This document shows, piece after piece, positions 18,910-28,304 of a stretch of DNA of 64,000 nt. The translations under genes and the position numbers were made by a program. Where the stretch lies: the NCBI RefSeq assembly GCF_014904695.1, contig NZ_JACXXN010000005.1, forward strand, positions 248,001 to 312,000. Direction: 5' to 3'. Within the stretch, counting starts at the first letter, position 1, and each line of letters opens with the position of its first letter. The notes beneath the pieces were generated by a model that was given only the letters and a program-made list of their open reading frames with translations, searched no databases and was not told the DNA's origin. The stretch comes from Nostoc sp. MG11 (lineage in GTDB: Bacteria; Cyanobacteriota; Cyanobacteriia; Cyanobacteriales; Nostocaceae).

Positions 18910-19328
18910 ATGTAATCAGCGGTAGAGCCAATTTCTTTTCTTATTCCAAATCGAGTGTTGAAAACTCTTATCTTTGCGTCTTTGCGCCTCTGCGTGAGAT
19001 TAAATTCATACTGCAACCCTTAGCAGTAATACAGTCAATTTATACCCATCCAGACTTGAGAACATGCGTATAAAGCCTTCCAACAAAGTAGAGATGGATT
19101 GCCAACTTGAATTTCTCAAAGCCGATAGTGCTTGATTATATATTTTAAGTTATGTACAAAAGAGATGCGATCGCCTCCTGCAGAGTGTAGCCCATCGCAC
19201 CCATGTGCGACATAAGTTTTTAGCTTCAACTGAATCATAGGGTGGGAAAATAAGGATGAGCAATACTCATTCCCAAACTTGCTGGGTTATTTGCTTAAGA
19301 CAGATAAACAGAAAATTTATTAATATTT
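18910..19328. other. Intergenic region after the CRISPR array
   Basis: About 420 bases without a convincing gene. It contains a GCGTCTTTGCGCCTCTGCG short-repeat tract (18971-18998), a HIP1-like site near 19170, and at 19271-19289 a 19-base stretch matching spacer 36 at 18 positions. The right end must carry the promoter of the cytochrome gene. Confidence 0.5.
18971..18998. repeat. Short tandem repeat tract (TTTGCGTC/TTTGCGCCTCTGCG)
   Basis: Heptamer-like units of the kind scattered between genes in heterocystous cyanobacteria. Related tracts occur at 42088, 50371, 53341, 62046 and 62148. Confidence 0.6.
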
Positions 19329-19928
19329 ATGACTTCAACCGTTCCCGCTAAAACTCGGAAGTTACCAATCCAAGCGATAGGAGCCAAGATTTTCCACTCG
19401 TGTAACATCATTAGCCTGTCGCTCATGGTGACAAGTGGACTACAAATTTACAACGCCAACCCTGTTTTTGGTGGACGTGCAGGTTTACACGTTCCTCCAA
19501 TATTTACATTAGGAGGTTGGCTTGCGGGAGGTAGACACTGGCATTTTGCAGCAATGTGGTTATTCTCGCTCAATCTCTTATGGTATGGAATTTATGTTTT
19601 AATTACCCGACGTTGGCGACATCGATTTGTAGGAGTCAATGACTTCAAAGCATTACAAAAAACTCAAAATTCCCACCGTTTATTTTATGCTTGGCATCGT
19701 ATTGTCTATACAGCCATTATTCCTATCTTATTACTGGCGTTATTTACAGGAATAGGAATGTATAAACCTGCTCAATTTCCTTGGATTGTGGATATGTTTG
19801 GCAGTTGGCAAGCACTGCGTATTGTTCACTTTGCATCAGTACCAATGTTTATCCTCTTTGTAATAATTCACTCTTTATTAGGACGTAAAGCCGGAGGTTC
19901 CCAACTTACGGAATCAATGTTTTGGTAA
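19329..19928 (+). CDS. Cytochrome b/b6-type membrane protein (cytochrome b561-like)
   Basis: 199 residues with four hydrophobic segments at about 22-42, 70-93, 121-143 and 163-185. Histidines at or near the membrane segments (H23, H70/H72, H123, H167, H181) can serve as ligands of two b hemes, as in the thiosulfate-reductase/formate-dehydrogenase type cytochrome b family (Ni/Fe-hydrogenase b-type). Such proteins carry electrons between quinones and a partner oxidoreductase, often a molybdoenzyme; no such partner is adjacent here, since the next gene is a pyrimidine enzyme 23 bases downstream. The electron partner is therefore unknown. Confidence 0.8.
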   Translation: MTSTVPAKTRKLPIQAIGAKIFHSCNIISLSLMVTSGLQIYNANPVFGGRAGLHVPPIFTLGGWLAGGRHWHFAAMWLFSLNLLWYGIYVLITRRWRHRFVGVNDFKALQKTQNSHRLFYAWHRIVYTAIIPILLLALFTGIGMYKPAQFPWIVDMFGSWQALRIVHFASVPMFILFVIIHSLLGRKAGGSQLTESMFW

Positions 19929-19951
19929 ACTTTTTAAATCACACTCTAAAA

Positions 19952-21385
19952 ATGAACTTTTTTGATAAATTGAATGGTAATATCTCACAAAATCAAAGCT
20001 TACTATTTGTAGGACTTGATCCAAATCCAGAGATGATGCCTAGCCGTTATGAATCTCAAGATATTATCGCTGGGTTATGGAAGTGGTTGCAATTCATTAT
20101 CGCTGAGACTGCTGATTTTGTTTGTGCTTATAAACCGACACTTGGCTTTTATGAAGCGTTGGGTATTCCAGGTTTAGAACTACTGCATAAAACTTTAGTA
20201 GCTATTCCAGCCCACATCCCAATTATTTTGGATGCTAAACACAGTGACTTAAATACCAGCAGCATTTTTGCTCGTGCTGTGTTTGCAGAATGGCATGTCG
20301 ATGCAATCACTCTCAGTCCTTATACTGGACAAGATCATGTAGTACCTTTTTTGGTATATCCTGATAAAGCAGTGTTTATTTTATGTTGTACTTCTAATCC
20401 AGGAGCAGAAGCTTTACAACAATATCCTCCGAACCAATTACCGCTTTATTTGCAAGTGGTAAAAGAATCAAAAACCTGGGGAACTCCAGAACAATTAGGT
20501 TTAGAAGTGGGAACTACAAATCCTGAAGTTTTGGCGCTGATTCGGGGAGTTGCTCCTGAGAGAATTATCATGGCGCGTAGCATCTGGGCTGAGGGCGGAA
20601 ACCTAAAGCAAATTTTAGAAGCAGGCTTGAATGCTAGTGGTGATGGCTTGCTGATTCCGGTTCCTCAAGATATGTTGGGAAACACACATTTATCTGAGCA
20701 AATCCAGTCTTTACGTGCAGAAATTAACCAAATAAAAGCTGAAATTATTCAGGAAAATTCTACGTGTTCTGTATGGTTGCCTAATGTTTGTTTTTTAAAT
20801 CAGCATCCTCAACAGGATTTGATTTTACAACTTTATGATATTGGCTGCATTATGTTTGGCAAATTTGTCCAAGCATCAGGAGCCATATTTCCTTATTATA
20901 TCGACTTACGCAAAATCATTTCTAATCCCCAAGTTTTTAGTCAAGTTATCACTGCTTATGAAGATATTTTGAAAAATCTCAATTTTGATAGAGTAGCAGG
21001 TATTCCCTACGGTTCTTTGCCAACTGCTACTGGTTTAGCCTTGCGCCTTCACTGTCCGATGATTTTTCCTCGTAAAGAGGTGAAAGCACACGGAACTCGC
21101 AGAGTAATTGAGGGGAACTTTCAGCCTGGTGAAACGGTTGTGGTGGTTGATGACATTCTCATCAGCGGCAAAAGTGTCATGGAAGGGGCAGAAAAGTTAA
21201 AATCAGCGGGATTAAATGTTAACGATATTGTGGTATTTATCGATCATGAACAAGGGGTAAGAGACAGGTTACAAAATAATGGTTATTGCAGTCATGCGGT
21301 TTTAACTATTTCGGAAATTACCACAACTCTATATCAAGCAGGAAGAATAAATGATGAGCAATTGTTAGCTTTTAACGAAAGTTAG
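19952..21385 (+). CDS. pyrFE: Bifunctional orotidine-5'-phosphate decarboxylase / orotate phosphoribosyltransferase
   Basis: Catalyses the last two steps of UMP synthesis. From the ATG at 19952 the protein has 477 residues, as in related cyanobacteria; an ATG 10 codons upstream, overlapping the cytochrome gene, would add unconserved residues. The N-terminal OMP decarboxylase (about 1-270) has the catalytic LDAKHSDLNTSS and ITLSPYTGQD; it is of the short PyrF subclass that uses ARSIW near its end. The C-terminal PRTase (about 290-477) has the PRPP loop VVVVDDILISGKS. The domain order PyrF-PyrE is the reverse of animal UMP synthase. Gap to the cytochrome gene is only 23 bases, so they may be co-transcribed. 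Confidence 0.93.
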   Translation: MNFFDKLNGNISQNQSLLFVGLDPNPEMMPSRYESQDIIAGLWKWLQFIIAETADFVCAYKPTLGFYEALGIPGLELLHKTLVAIPAHIPIILDAKHSDLNTSSIFARAVFAEWHVDAITLSPYTGQDHVVPFLVYPDKAVFILCCTSNPGAEALQQYPPNQLPLYLQVVKESKTWGTPEQLGLEVGTTNPEVLALIRGVAPERIIMARSIWAEGGNLKQILEAGLNASGDGLLIPVPQDMLGNTHLSEQIQSLRAEINQIKAEIIQENSTCSVWLPNVCFLNQHPQQDLILQLYDIGCIMFGKFVQASGAIFPYYIDLRKIISNPQVFSQVITAYEDILKNLNFDRVAGIPYGSLPTATGLALRLHCPMIFPRKEVKAHGTRRVIEGNFQPGETVVVVDDILISGKSVMEGAEKLKSAGLNVNDIVVFIDHEQGVRDRLQNNGYCSHAVLTISEITTTLYQAGRINDEQLLAFNES

Positions 21386-21487
21386 AGTAGCGATCGCCTA
21401 TTACATTGTATCACTCCTAACACTAGTCATCTTTAATGCCCAAGCAGTCCTTGGGCATCAGAATAATTTTGAATTTTGAACAAATTT

Positions 21488-22588
21488 ATGATTTTTTCTC
21501 TCAAACAACTACTTAAATGGTTAATTTTAACACTGCTATTTCCTTTAGTTTTTCTCAATGGTTGGCTGGCGTTTCGGCTGTTTCAAAATTTCCAACCCCT
21601 GGTAACAATTCTTATTTTAGCTACTTTATTTGCCTTTATTTTAAATTACCCTGTTTCGGTTCTCCAGCAGCGGGGAGTTCAACGTAACTATGCGGTATCT
21701 TTAGTTTTTATATTAGCCTTAGTTATTTTAATTGCTTTGGGTATTACTTTAGTACCCATCGTTTTAGAGCAATTTCATGAAATGGCTAAACTACTCCCCC
21801 AATGGATTGATTCTAGTGAAGAAAAACTTCAGAGATTAAATGATTGGGCTTTTAGTCATAAGTTAAAGGTCAATTTCAGTCAGATCTTAACACGAGTTAC
21901 GGATGGTTTACCTGATGAATTAGAGTACCTTTCTGATAAACTTTTAGGCATTATTATAGATACTATTGATAGTATATCTGAAGCATTAATTACAGTAGTG
22001 CTGACTTTTTATCTTTTATTAGATGGCCCAAGACTTTGGGAGGGGTTATTTAAAAAATTACCTGGAACTTTTGCTGGGCGAGTTAGCCAATCTATTCAGC
22101 AAAACTTTCAAAATTATTTGATTGGCCAAGGAACTTTGGCTTTGCTGATGGGAGTTTCAGAAACATTAATGTTTTTAGCTTTTCAAGTCCAGTTTGGTTT
22201 ACTCTTTGGGTTTGGAGTTGGGCTTTTGAGCTTAATTCCCTTTGGTGATGTTGTAAGTCTTGTTGTAATAACTTTAATCATAGCCTCACACAACTTTTGG
22301 CTAGCAGTCAAGGTTTTTGCAGTAGCTATTATAATCGACCAATTAATTGATCAGGCGATCGCACCACGGCTTTTGGGCAAATTTACAGGGATAAGACCAA
22401 TTTGGGTATTAATTGCCTTGCTAGCAGGAACTAATGTTGGAGGAGTATTAGGCTTGCTAATTGCGGTTCCTGTAGCTGGTTTTATCAAAGATGCGGCAGA
22501 TGGTTTTGCTAAATCTGGTTATTCTGAAAATGTAACTGAGAGTGAAGCGACATCAGAATTATTGGCAGAGAAACCAATATCACAATGA
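21488..22588 (+). CDS. AI-2E family transporter (PerM-type permease)
   Basis: 366 residues from the ATG at 21488; a TTG four codons earlier is less likely. Hydrophobic segments occur near residues 8-28, 30-47, 60-82, 145-172, 203-230, 232-260, 265-290 and 300-330, the usual eight of the AI-2E exporter family (PF01594). The conserved IPFGDVV and GKFTGIRPIWVLIALLAG motifs are present. Members export AI-2 or other small molecules, or act in Na+/H+ exchange; substrate here is not predictable. A broken toxin gene on the other strand follows. Confidence 0.85.
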   Translation: MIFSLKQLLKWLILTLLFPLVFLNGWLAFRLFQNFQPLVTILILATLFAFILNYPVSVLQQRGVQRNYAVSLVFILALVILIALGITLVPIVLEQFHEMAKLLPQWIDSSEEKLQRLNDWAFSHKLKVNFSQILTRVTDGLPDELEYLSDKLLGIIIDTIDSISEALITVVLTFYLLLDGPRLWEGLFKKLPGTFAGRVSQSIQQNFQNYLIGQGTLALLMGVSETLMFLAFQVQFGLLFGFGVGLLSLIPFGDVVSLVVITLIIASHNFWLAVKVFAVAIIIDQLIDQAIAPRLLGKFTGIRPIWVLIALLAGTNVGGVLGLLIAVPVAGFIKDAADGFAKSGYSENVTESEATSELLAEKPISQ

Positions 22589-22645
22589 GTTGTGGATAAA
22601 ATGAGACGCCATCTCTGCCGCTAAAGGTAAGTTGCAACGGTATCA

Positions 22646-22937
22646 TTAAGGATGGGGTGTAATTGTCAGGATAGTTATAAACTCCTTGTTCAAATCCGTA
22701 ATACCAAAAAACTCGAAAAGCCGCAGGTGTTTTGTTTTCTACATAGGCTTCAAAAATCTCTTATCCATTGGGCCCTGATAAAGATTCATATTTGTGAGTA
22801 TTCAAACTAGGGTGTCGTAGGTTTATTTCCATTAAACCTAACGTTTTTAAAACTTTTTGGTACTTTTTAGAGTCAGTTTGTTGTAGCTTAGCTAGTGCTC
22901 TACTAGCCTCAGTTGAAAATATTATCTTAAAATTCAC
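22646..22937 (-). pseudogene. Decayed RelE/ParE-type toxin
   Basis: Minus strand from GTG 22937 reads FKIIFSTEASRALAKLQQTD, ... LRHPSLNTHKYESLSGPNG, stop, EIFEAYVENKTPAAFRVFWYYG, typical of RelE/ParE-family toxins common in cyanobacteria. There is a TAA after GPNG, and one extra base near 22672 shifts the frame: in the neighbouring frame the classic ending ITILTITPHP followed by TAA (22646-22648) appears. One nonsense and one frameshift mean no working toxin. It lies 100 bases downstream of an equally broken antitoxin in the same direction. Confidence 0.8.
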
Positions 22938-23038
22938 TATTACTCAGTATTGCAGATTAACCTCGTAACAAGGATTATATGTTGAGATCAGTGTCTAGGG
23001 CTAGTGTCCTGGTGTCCTCTTTGTGTGGTGGAGACACA

Positions 23039-23329
23039 CTAGTCATCAATTTCTAAATCCGCATACTGGGTAAACGAGCCTAAGTCGTGAAGTTCATCAG
23101 AACTTGCCTGTTTCATACCAACTTTTAAGGAGGTATGAGCTACAGAATTTTGCCATATCCAAAGTTCCCTTTCTGGAATGTTTACAACTGGGTCTAGCAG
23201 AATTTACCCTGCTTCATTAATAAGGACTCGGTAACTCTTTGCTTTGGCAGCAGTACCCAAGGTTAATCATTCTCTGTCATCAGTTTTGACAGTATCTTTA
23301 ACTATATGGAAGTTTTGATTTTCAATCAT
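23039..23329 (-). pseudogene. Decayed antitoxin partner of the RelE/ParE-type toxin
   Basis: A 97-codon frame from ATG 23329 to TAG 23039 is interrupted by two stops, TGA after KTDDRE and TAA after LINEAG. Between them the text LTLGTAAKAKSYRVLINEAG and ILLDPVVNIPERELWIWQNS, then ELHDLGSFTQYADLEIDD, resembles antitoxin-type proteins found beside RelE/ParE toxins in cyanobacteria. Both stops can arise by a single C-to-T change (CGA to TGA, CAA to TAA). The total length stays a multiple of three, so decay is by point mutation. Confidence 0.7.
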
Positions 23330-23403
23330 ATTGCTGCCATATCCTAAATTCATTATAAGCAGCTGTCATTAAGTGAGTATTGCCCACTAAAAAGGAATTG
23401 CAT

Positions 23404-23433
23404 AAAAAAACCCCCAGCATTTCTACTAGGGGT
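23404..23433 (-). terminator. Rho-independent terminator of clpC
   Basis: On the minus strand CCCC-TAG...CTG-GGGGG is followed by seven T, about 130 bases beyond the clpC stop. The stem is short but GC-rich, and position and strand fit clpC. Confidence 0.65.
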
Positions 23434-23561
23434 GAGAATTAATACCATTTCACTTTATGTTTGCCGGAGATGCCCCCGTCTAAACCTCTGCTCTAGGCAA
23501 GAGGTTGGAGTGTTGATCAAATATTACAGCAAAAGGTGATCAGGTATAAAAGGTATGCATC

Positions 23562-26018
23562 TTAGCCAACATTTGCTAATAGCAATTCTCGTTTTTCTGA
23601 TTTTTGGACTCTCACTTGACCGTCATCGTCAACATCAACAATGGCTGTATCTCCATCTGTGATTTGACTAGACAGCAACGCTTCGGCAAGAGAATCTTCT
23701 AAAAGGCGCATAATTGCCCGACGCAATGGTCTAGCACCATAGCTTGGGTTATAGCCTTCTTGTACCACAAGCTCTTTGAAGCGTTCCGTTACTTCTAGGG
23801 TAATTCCCTTTTCAGTCAAGCGAGTAGAAACATCGCGGAGCATAATATCAGCGATTTGCTTGACTTCATCCTTAGAAAGCTGGGTGAAGACGATAATCTC
23901 ATCAACACGGTTGAGGAACTCAGGACGGAAGTAAGCTTTCAACTCTTCGTTTACCAGAGTGCGGATGCGGTTGTAACTAGCTTCGGGTTGATTGTCGAAG
24001 TCAAAGCCTAAACTACTACCACCTTTTTCAATTACCTTAGAACCGATATTAGAAGTCAAGATGATTAGTGTATTCTTGAAGTCTACTTTCCGACCTTTGG
24101 CATCGGTGAGGTGTCCGTCATCCAATATTTGCAGCAGCATATTGAATACATCGGGGTGAGCTTTTTCGATTTCGTCGAATAGCAGTACCGTGTAAGGTTT
24201 ACGCCGCACAGCTTCAGTAAGTTGTCCACCTTCATCGTATCCGACATAACCAGGTGGCGAACCAATTAGCTTGGAGACGGTATGGCTTTCCATATACTCG
24301 GACATATCCAAGCGAATCATCGAGTCTTCCGAACCGAAGAAGTAAGCTGCTAATGCCTTCGCTAGTTCTGTTTTGCCGACTCCAGTAGGGCCAGAAAAGA
24401 TAAAGCTAGCGATGGGACGATTAGGGCTTTTTAGTCCGACTCTGGCGCGACGGATACCACGAGATACAGCCGAGACTGCTTGTTCTTGACCGATTAGCCG
24501 TTGGTGAAGAGTGTCTTCCAGGTGTAATAACAATTCTGACTCTGATTCAGTCAGCTTGTTAACTGGTACGCCAGTCCACGAGGCAACGATTTGGGCGATG
24601 TCTTCTTCATCAACGATGGTAGAATTGGCAGGCTTATTGTCTTGTGATGATGTTGCCTGTAATTGTGTTGTGAGTTCCAATTCCTGGTCGCGCAGTTGTC
24701 CAGCTTTGTCAAAATCTTGGACTCGGACGGCTGCTTCTTTGGCTTTAGTGACACCAGTCAGTTCAAGCTTGAGTTCTTTATTAGTGGAAATCTGAGAGTT
24801 CCGCAAACGAACACGAGAACCAGCTTCATCAATCAAGTCAATTGCTTTATCAGGCAAAAAGCGATCGCTAATATAACGGTCTGACAACTGCGCTGCTGCT
24901 ACAATTGCTGCATCAGAAATTGTCACTTTGTGGTGTTGCTCGTAAGCTTGGCGCAAACCATAAAGAATCTCAATAGTTTCTTCTACTGAAGGTTCTCCTA
25001 CCATAATCGGTTGGAAACGACGTTCTAAGGCGGCATCGCGCTCGATATGCTGACGATACTCATCAAGGGTAGTTGCGCCGATGCACTGGAGTTCACCCCG
25101 TGCTAAGGCGGGTTTGAGGATATTGGCTGCATCCAAGCCACCTTCTGTGCCACCAGCACCAACTAGCGTGTGGATTTCGTCAATTACCAGAATAATGTTG
25201 CCTACAGTACGGACTTCTTCTACGACTTTTTTGATGCGTTCTTCAAAATCGCCTCGGAAGCGAGTGCCTGCAACTAGCGACCCCATGTCGAGGCTAATGA
25301 CTTGCTTGTCTTGTAAAGTTTCAGGTACATCCTGATTTACAATACGTTGAGCTAGACCTTCAGCGATCGCAGTTTTACCAACTCCTGGTTCCCCAATCAA
25401 CACTGGGTTATTCTTGGTACGACGCCCCAGAATTTGGATAGCACGCTCAATTTCTTTTTGGCGACCAACTACCGGGTCAAGCCTGCCTTCTTGCGCTAGT
25501 TTAGTAAGATTTCTACCAAACTCTTCCATAGTTAGTGTTTGGGTACGCTTTTGACCACCGCTACCACCAGCGAACACAGAGGTATTATCACCCAAACGGC
25601 GAACTACAGCACTACGGACACTCTTGAGGTCAACCCCTAGATTTTGCAGTACTTTAGCGGCGACACCTTCACCAGCCTCGGTCAATCCCAAGAGTAGGTG
25701 TTCGGTATTAATGTAATTTTGTCCCAGACTATGAGCTTCTTTAAACGATTGCTCAAAGAGGCTTTTCACCTTGGGGGTAAAAGGAATTTCTGGCGGTACA
25801 AAGCCAGAACCCCTACCAATTATTTTTTCTACCTCGCGACGTGCGTCTTTTAGTGTCACGCCCAATTCGGTCAGCACTTTAGCAGCAACCCCGGTTCCTT
25901 CTCCCATCAAACCCAGGAGAATTTGCTCAGTTCCTACAAAGTTGTGTCCTAGGCGACGTGCCTCCTCCTGAGCGAGCATAATTACTCTAATAGCTTCGGA
26001 AGTGAAGTGTTCAAACAT
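23562..26018 (-). CDS. clpC: ATP-dependent Clp protease ATP-binding subunit ClpC (Hsp100)
   Basis: AAA+ unfoldase that feeds proteins to ClpP; essential in cyanobacteria and related to plastid ClpC. From ATG 26018 the protein begins [20 protein letters not shown], as ClpC does, giving 818 residues; the upstream ATG at 26075 adds 19 unconserved residues, and AGGGAG lies ahead of 26018. Order: two N-domain repeats (1-150), AAA1 with Walker A GEPGVGKT (about 209-216) and VIDEIHTL, a UVR-type middle domain (about 425-460), AAA2 with GPTGVGKT (about 543-550), and a C-terminal domain. Single gene, followed by a terminator. Confidence 0.95.
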   Translation of the reverse strand: MFEHFTSEAIRVIMLAQEEARRLGHNFVGTEQILLGLMGEGTGVAAKVLTELGVTLKDARREVEKIIGRGSGFVPPEIPFTPKVKSLFEQSFKEAHSLGQNYINTEHLLLGLTEAGEGVAAKVLQNLGVDLKSVRSAVVRRLGDNTSVFAGGSGGQKRTQTLTMEEFGRNLTKLAQEGRLDPVVGRQKEIERAIQILGRRTKNNPVLIGEPGVGKTAIAEGLAQRIVNQDVPETLQDKQVISLDMGSLVAGTRFRGDFEERIKKVVEEVRTVGNIILVIDEIHTLVGAGGTEGGLDAANILKPALARGELQCIGATTLDEYRQHIERDAALERRFQPIMVGEPSVEETIEILYGLRQAYEQHHKVTISDAAIVAAAQLSDRYISDRFLPDKAIDLIDEAGSRVRLRNSQISTNKELKLELTGVTKAKEAAVRVQDFDKAGQLRDQELELTTQLQATSSQDNKPANSTIVDEEDIAQIVASWTGVPVNKLTESESELLLHLEDTLHQRLIGQEQAVSAVSRGIRRARVGLKSPNRPIASFIFSGPTGVGKTELAKALAAYFFGSEDSMIRLDMSEYMESHTVSKLIGSPPGYVGYDEGGQLTEAVRRKPYTVLLFDEIEKAHPDVFNMLLQILDDGHLTDAKGRKVDFKNTLIILTSNIGSKVIEKGGSSLGFDFDNQPEASYNRIRTLVNEELKAYFRPEFLNRVDEIIVFTQLSKDEVKQIADIMLRDVSTRLTEKGITLEVTERFKELVVQEGYNPSYGARPLRRAIMRLLEDSLAEALLSSQITDGDTAIVDVDDDGQVRVQKSEKRELLLANVG

Positions 26019-26248
26019 AGCGGGTTCTTGCTCCCTTGCTGCTTGGACTTTGGGTGAGATAAAATTCACCCTCATCTAAAGTTTTTTGTATTTTCTTAAG
26101 GACAATGTATCTTTATTTAAAGTTGAATGGCAGTGGGGAGAGCCGTAAGAGCTTAGGTGTAGTTGCCGTCTTCAAATAATTCGGGTGAGATGCAAAGACT
26201 CTTAACACTTGACTCTTAATAATCCACGTCCTCTTATAGGTATAAAAA

Positions 26249-26545
26249 ATGACTGAAGCAACCAAAGGTAAAGACCAACAACATCCACTTTACAATCGCG
26301 ATCGCCCCCTTATTGATATTTTACTCGCTCAAGAAGCAACGGACTACAATTTGGCAGAATTAGCTAGACTGCGAATGCGTTATCAAGGTTTTCCAGGGGC
26401 CAGAGACATCCAACAAGACTTGGATAAAGTCTTACAGCAGTGGGGTTTGAGCGAAGCTGAACTTTATGAGAGAACTCGCCAAATCCATGACTTGGGAGGT
26501 ATTTACAAAAGTCGCGGTAAGAAAGAGGAGCAAGACTGGAATTAA
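26249..26545 (+). CDS. DUF3288 family protein
   Basis: 98 residues, acidic-basic mix, no signal peptide or membrane segment. The text DQQHPLYNRDRPLIDILL, YNLAELARLRMRYQGFPGA and DIQQDLDKVLQQWGLSEAEL matches DUF3288, a small helical family almost confined to cyanobacteria; function is unknown. Divergent from clpC, sharing a 230-base promoter region with it. ATG at 26249 has no strong Shine-Dalgarno. Confidence 0.82.
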   Translation: MTEATKGKDQQHPLYNRDRPLIDILLAQEATDYNLAELARLRMRYQGFPGARDIQQDLDKVLQQWGLSEAELYERTRQIHDLGGIYKSRGKKEEQDWN

Positions 26546-26675
26546 GATAGCTGGATGGCGATTTCTGGCAACTTCTCCATTAAGAAATTTAGATCTTCAA
26601 TTAGTCTATTATTCGGTCAATGCCTTGATGAGCATTAAAACTGACATGTACCAATCTTAATTATTACCCTTACTC

Positions 26676-26698
26676 GCCTGGAACTTCGATTTCCAGGC
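26676..26698 (+). terminator. Hairpin downstream of the DUF3288 gene
   Basis: GCCTGGAA and TTCCAGGC around a 7-base loop, 130 bases after the stop. No T-tract follows directly, so it is a possible terminator or RNA-end stabiliser. Confidence 0.45.
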
Positions 26699-26699
26699 T

Positions 26700-27198
26700 A
26701 ATAGCCTAACTTTATTAAAGTGGACTAGAAGAATTTCGCTATAAGAGAATTTATTCTCAGGTGGTTGTTGGAACTGTTGCAAGCTCTCAGTTTAAATTAG
26801 CTTTGCGATCGCTATCTTTCCTTAAAAAAGTGCAAATACTAGTAAACATACCACATTTACGTTCATCTTAATCATTAAATTTATCTTCTCTGCATGTAAA
26901 CTTTTGTATCGAAATTTAATATTTCTGGAAGGATGAAATTGCTGCTATTTAGGTTGATATGCATTTAGTTTGCAGTATCGCCGCTAGGGGTGCAGGAGGG
27001 CAGAGGAGGAGGGGAGCAGAGGAATTTTTAATTTTAGATTTTGGATTGAACAATCTAAAATCCCGAATTGCAAATCCAAAATTGAATCAGCAGGGGGGAG
27101 AAAATAACTCTTGACTCTTAACCCTTGACTCCTATTTCAATAAGCAACCTAAATGCCGATTAGCTTCTTGAACTTTCATCCCTTATCAGCCTTGGTAA
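26700..27198. other. Intergenic region with small repeats, no gene seen
   Basis: About 500 bases between the convergent DUF3288 and TIGR04376 genes. It contains a HIP1 site near 26806, a purine-rich tract (GCAGAGGAGGAGGGGAGCAG, 26999-27020), and an AT-rich palindromic stretch of TTAGATTTTGGATT and AATCCAAAATT type near 27035-27085, both common filler in these genomes. Confidence 0.5.
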
Positions 27199-27774
27199 TT
27201 ATTTACCCATATTCCGCTTCATTTGTTCCAACTCATCTTGGGTTTCCCAGCGGCGGAACTTGTCTTCTAAGTCGTCGAAACCACTAGAATAACTACTGGT
27301 TTGATTCGACCAACCATTGGTTTCCAAACGTTGCTGAGCTTGAGCTTGAGCACGCACTGTCTGCGCTTCCGCAGCTTTGGCTTGCACCTCTTGTCGCCGC
27401 TGCTGAATTTTCCGCAGTAGTTCTTGAGATTGGGTGATGCGTTCTTTGAGTCCTTGCATCTGTCCCCAACGCTGATTTCCTTCGCGCAACAAGGCGGCTT
27501 CTCGCTCTTGCGCCGGAGTTGCCAAATCTTGTCTACCAGCGTCTTTGGCTTTTTGAACGCGGATATGCCAACGCTGAATTTCTTGAGCAGTGGACAGAAT
27601 ATCCTCTTGCGATCGCTTTTCCTGTAATTTTAAATCTGCTACCAACTTTAAAGTGTCTTCTTCTTGCTCACGCAGCTGTTCTAACAGCGCCTCTAACTCC
27701 AAATGTGGATTACTACGCAAGAATTCTTCTAAACGATTTTCCAGAAACCGACTCAAATCATCAAATAAGCCCAC
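27199..27774 (-). CDS. TIGR04376 family protein (cyanobacterial, PspA-like coiled coil)
   Basis: 191 residues from the GTG at 27774, which has GGAG 8 bases ahead and gives the family start MGLFDDLSRFLE; an ATG six codons upstream is less likely. Residues 30-150 are long amphipathic helices (LEQLREQEEDTLKLVADLKL, ERITQSQELLRKIQQRRQEV), Gln/Glu/Arg rich, resembling a short PspA/Vipp1-like coiled coil. The C-terminus has a conserved DDLEDKFRRWETQDELEQMK end. Function is not established; membrane stress or structural roles are guesses from PspA likeness. Single gene. Confidence 0.75.
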   Translation of the reverse strand: MGLFDDLSRFLENRLEEFLRSNPHLELEALLEQLREQEEDTLKLVADLKLQEKRSQEDILSTAQEIQRWHIRVQKAKDAGRQDLATPAQEREAALLREGNQRWGQMQGLKERITQSQELLRKIQQRRQEVQAKAAEAQTVRAQAQAQQRLETNGWSNQTSSYSSGFDDLEDKFRRWETQDELEQMKRNMGK

Positions 27775-28114
27775 TGCCAGAACTCCAGACATCGGGTATG
27801 TAACTATTTTATTGTAGTAATTATTATCGTGCGCGGATAGTAGATTTTAATAGTTCAGTTATCAAGCAATTTAAATGGCTGGTATGAAAGTCAAAAACTA
27901 CGAATATCAATAGAAACCTTGGTATAAAAAATGCAGTTTTATATATTGTTACGCTATTGTTTATATTCTATGTTGTGATATGCAGGTGTAAACATTGGAG
28001 CGATCGCTGTTTACATAAGTAAAGTTGATTTCTTACTTATAGTTAACATGAGCAAGAAAGTCCTTTGTATGATTGAACAAGATAGAGTGGGTAGACAAAA
28101 ACGGTGATTTAGAT

Positions 28115-28279
28115 ATGCGATACAAAGTAAATATAAATAAGGCTGATGAAGGATTCGCTATCTGGTGTCCTGCTTTACCCGGATGTTGGTCGCAGGGGGA
28201 GACAGAAGAGGAAGCTTTAGAAAATATCAAAGATGCTATTCAAGCCTACCTTGAGACTGTTGAAGAATTAACTAAGTAG
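28115..28279 (+). CDS. Orphan HicB-type antitoxin-like protein
   Basis: 54 residues from ATG 28115 (MRYKVNINKADEGFAIWCPA, then LPGCWSQGETEEEALENIKD). This is the HicB_lk partial RNase H fold with the GCWSQG signature. An upstream TTG at 28073 would add 14 residues without similarity. No hicA is found on either side, and the protein ends at VEELTK, earlier than many relatives, so it may be a solitary regulator or a remnant. The next gene is convergent. Confidence 0.7.
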   Translation: MRYKVNINKADEGFAIWCPALPGCWSQGETEEEALENIKDAIQAYLETVEELTK

Positions 28280-28304
28280 ACAGAATTTCGTTGAGAGAAC
28301 AAAC

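Noticed and set aside
13921-22659. 14-base match between spacer 30 (TTAAGGATGGGGTG) and the end of the broken toxin gene
   Set aside because: A match of this length is expected about once by chance given 98 spacers and 64 kb, and the flanking bases do not match.
23562-26018. Long antisense frames within clpC, the M3 peptidase and the chelatase gene
   Set aside because: They follow the codon pattern of the sense genes and lack starts with ribosome-binding sites.
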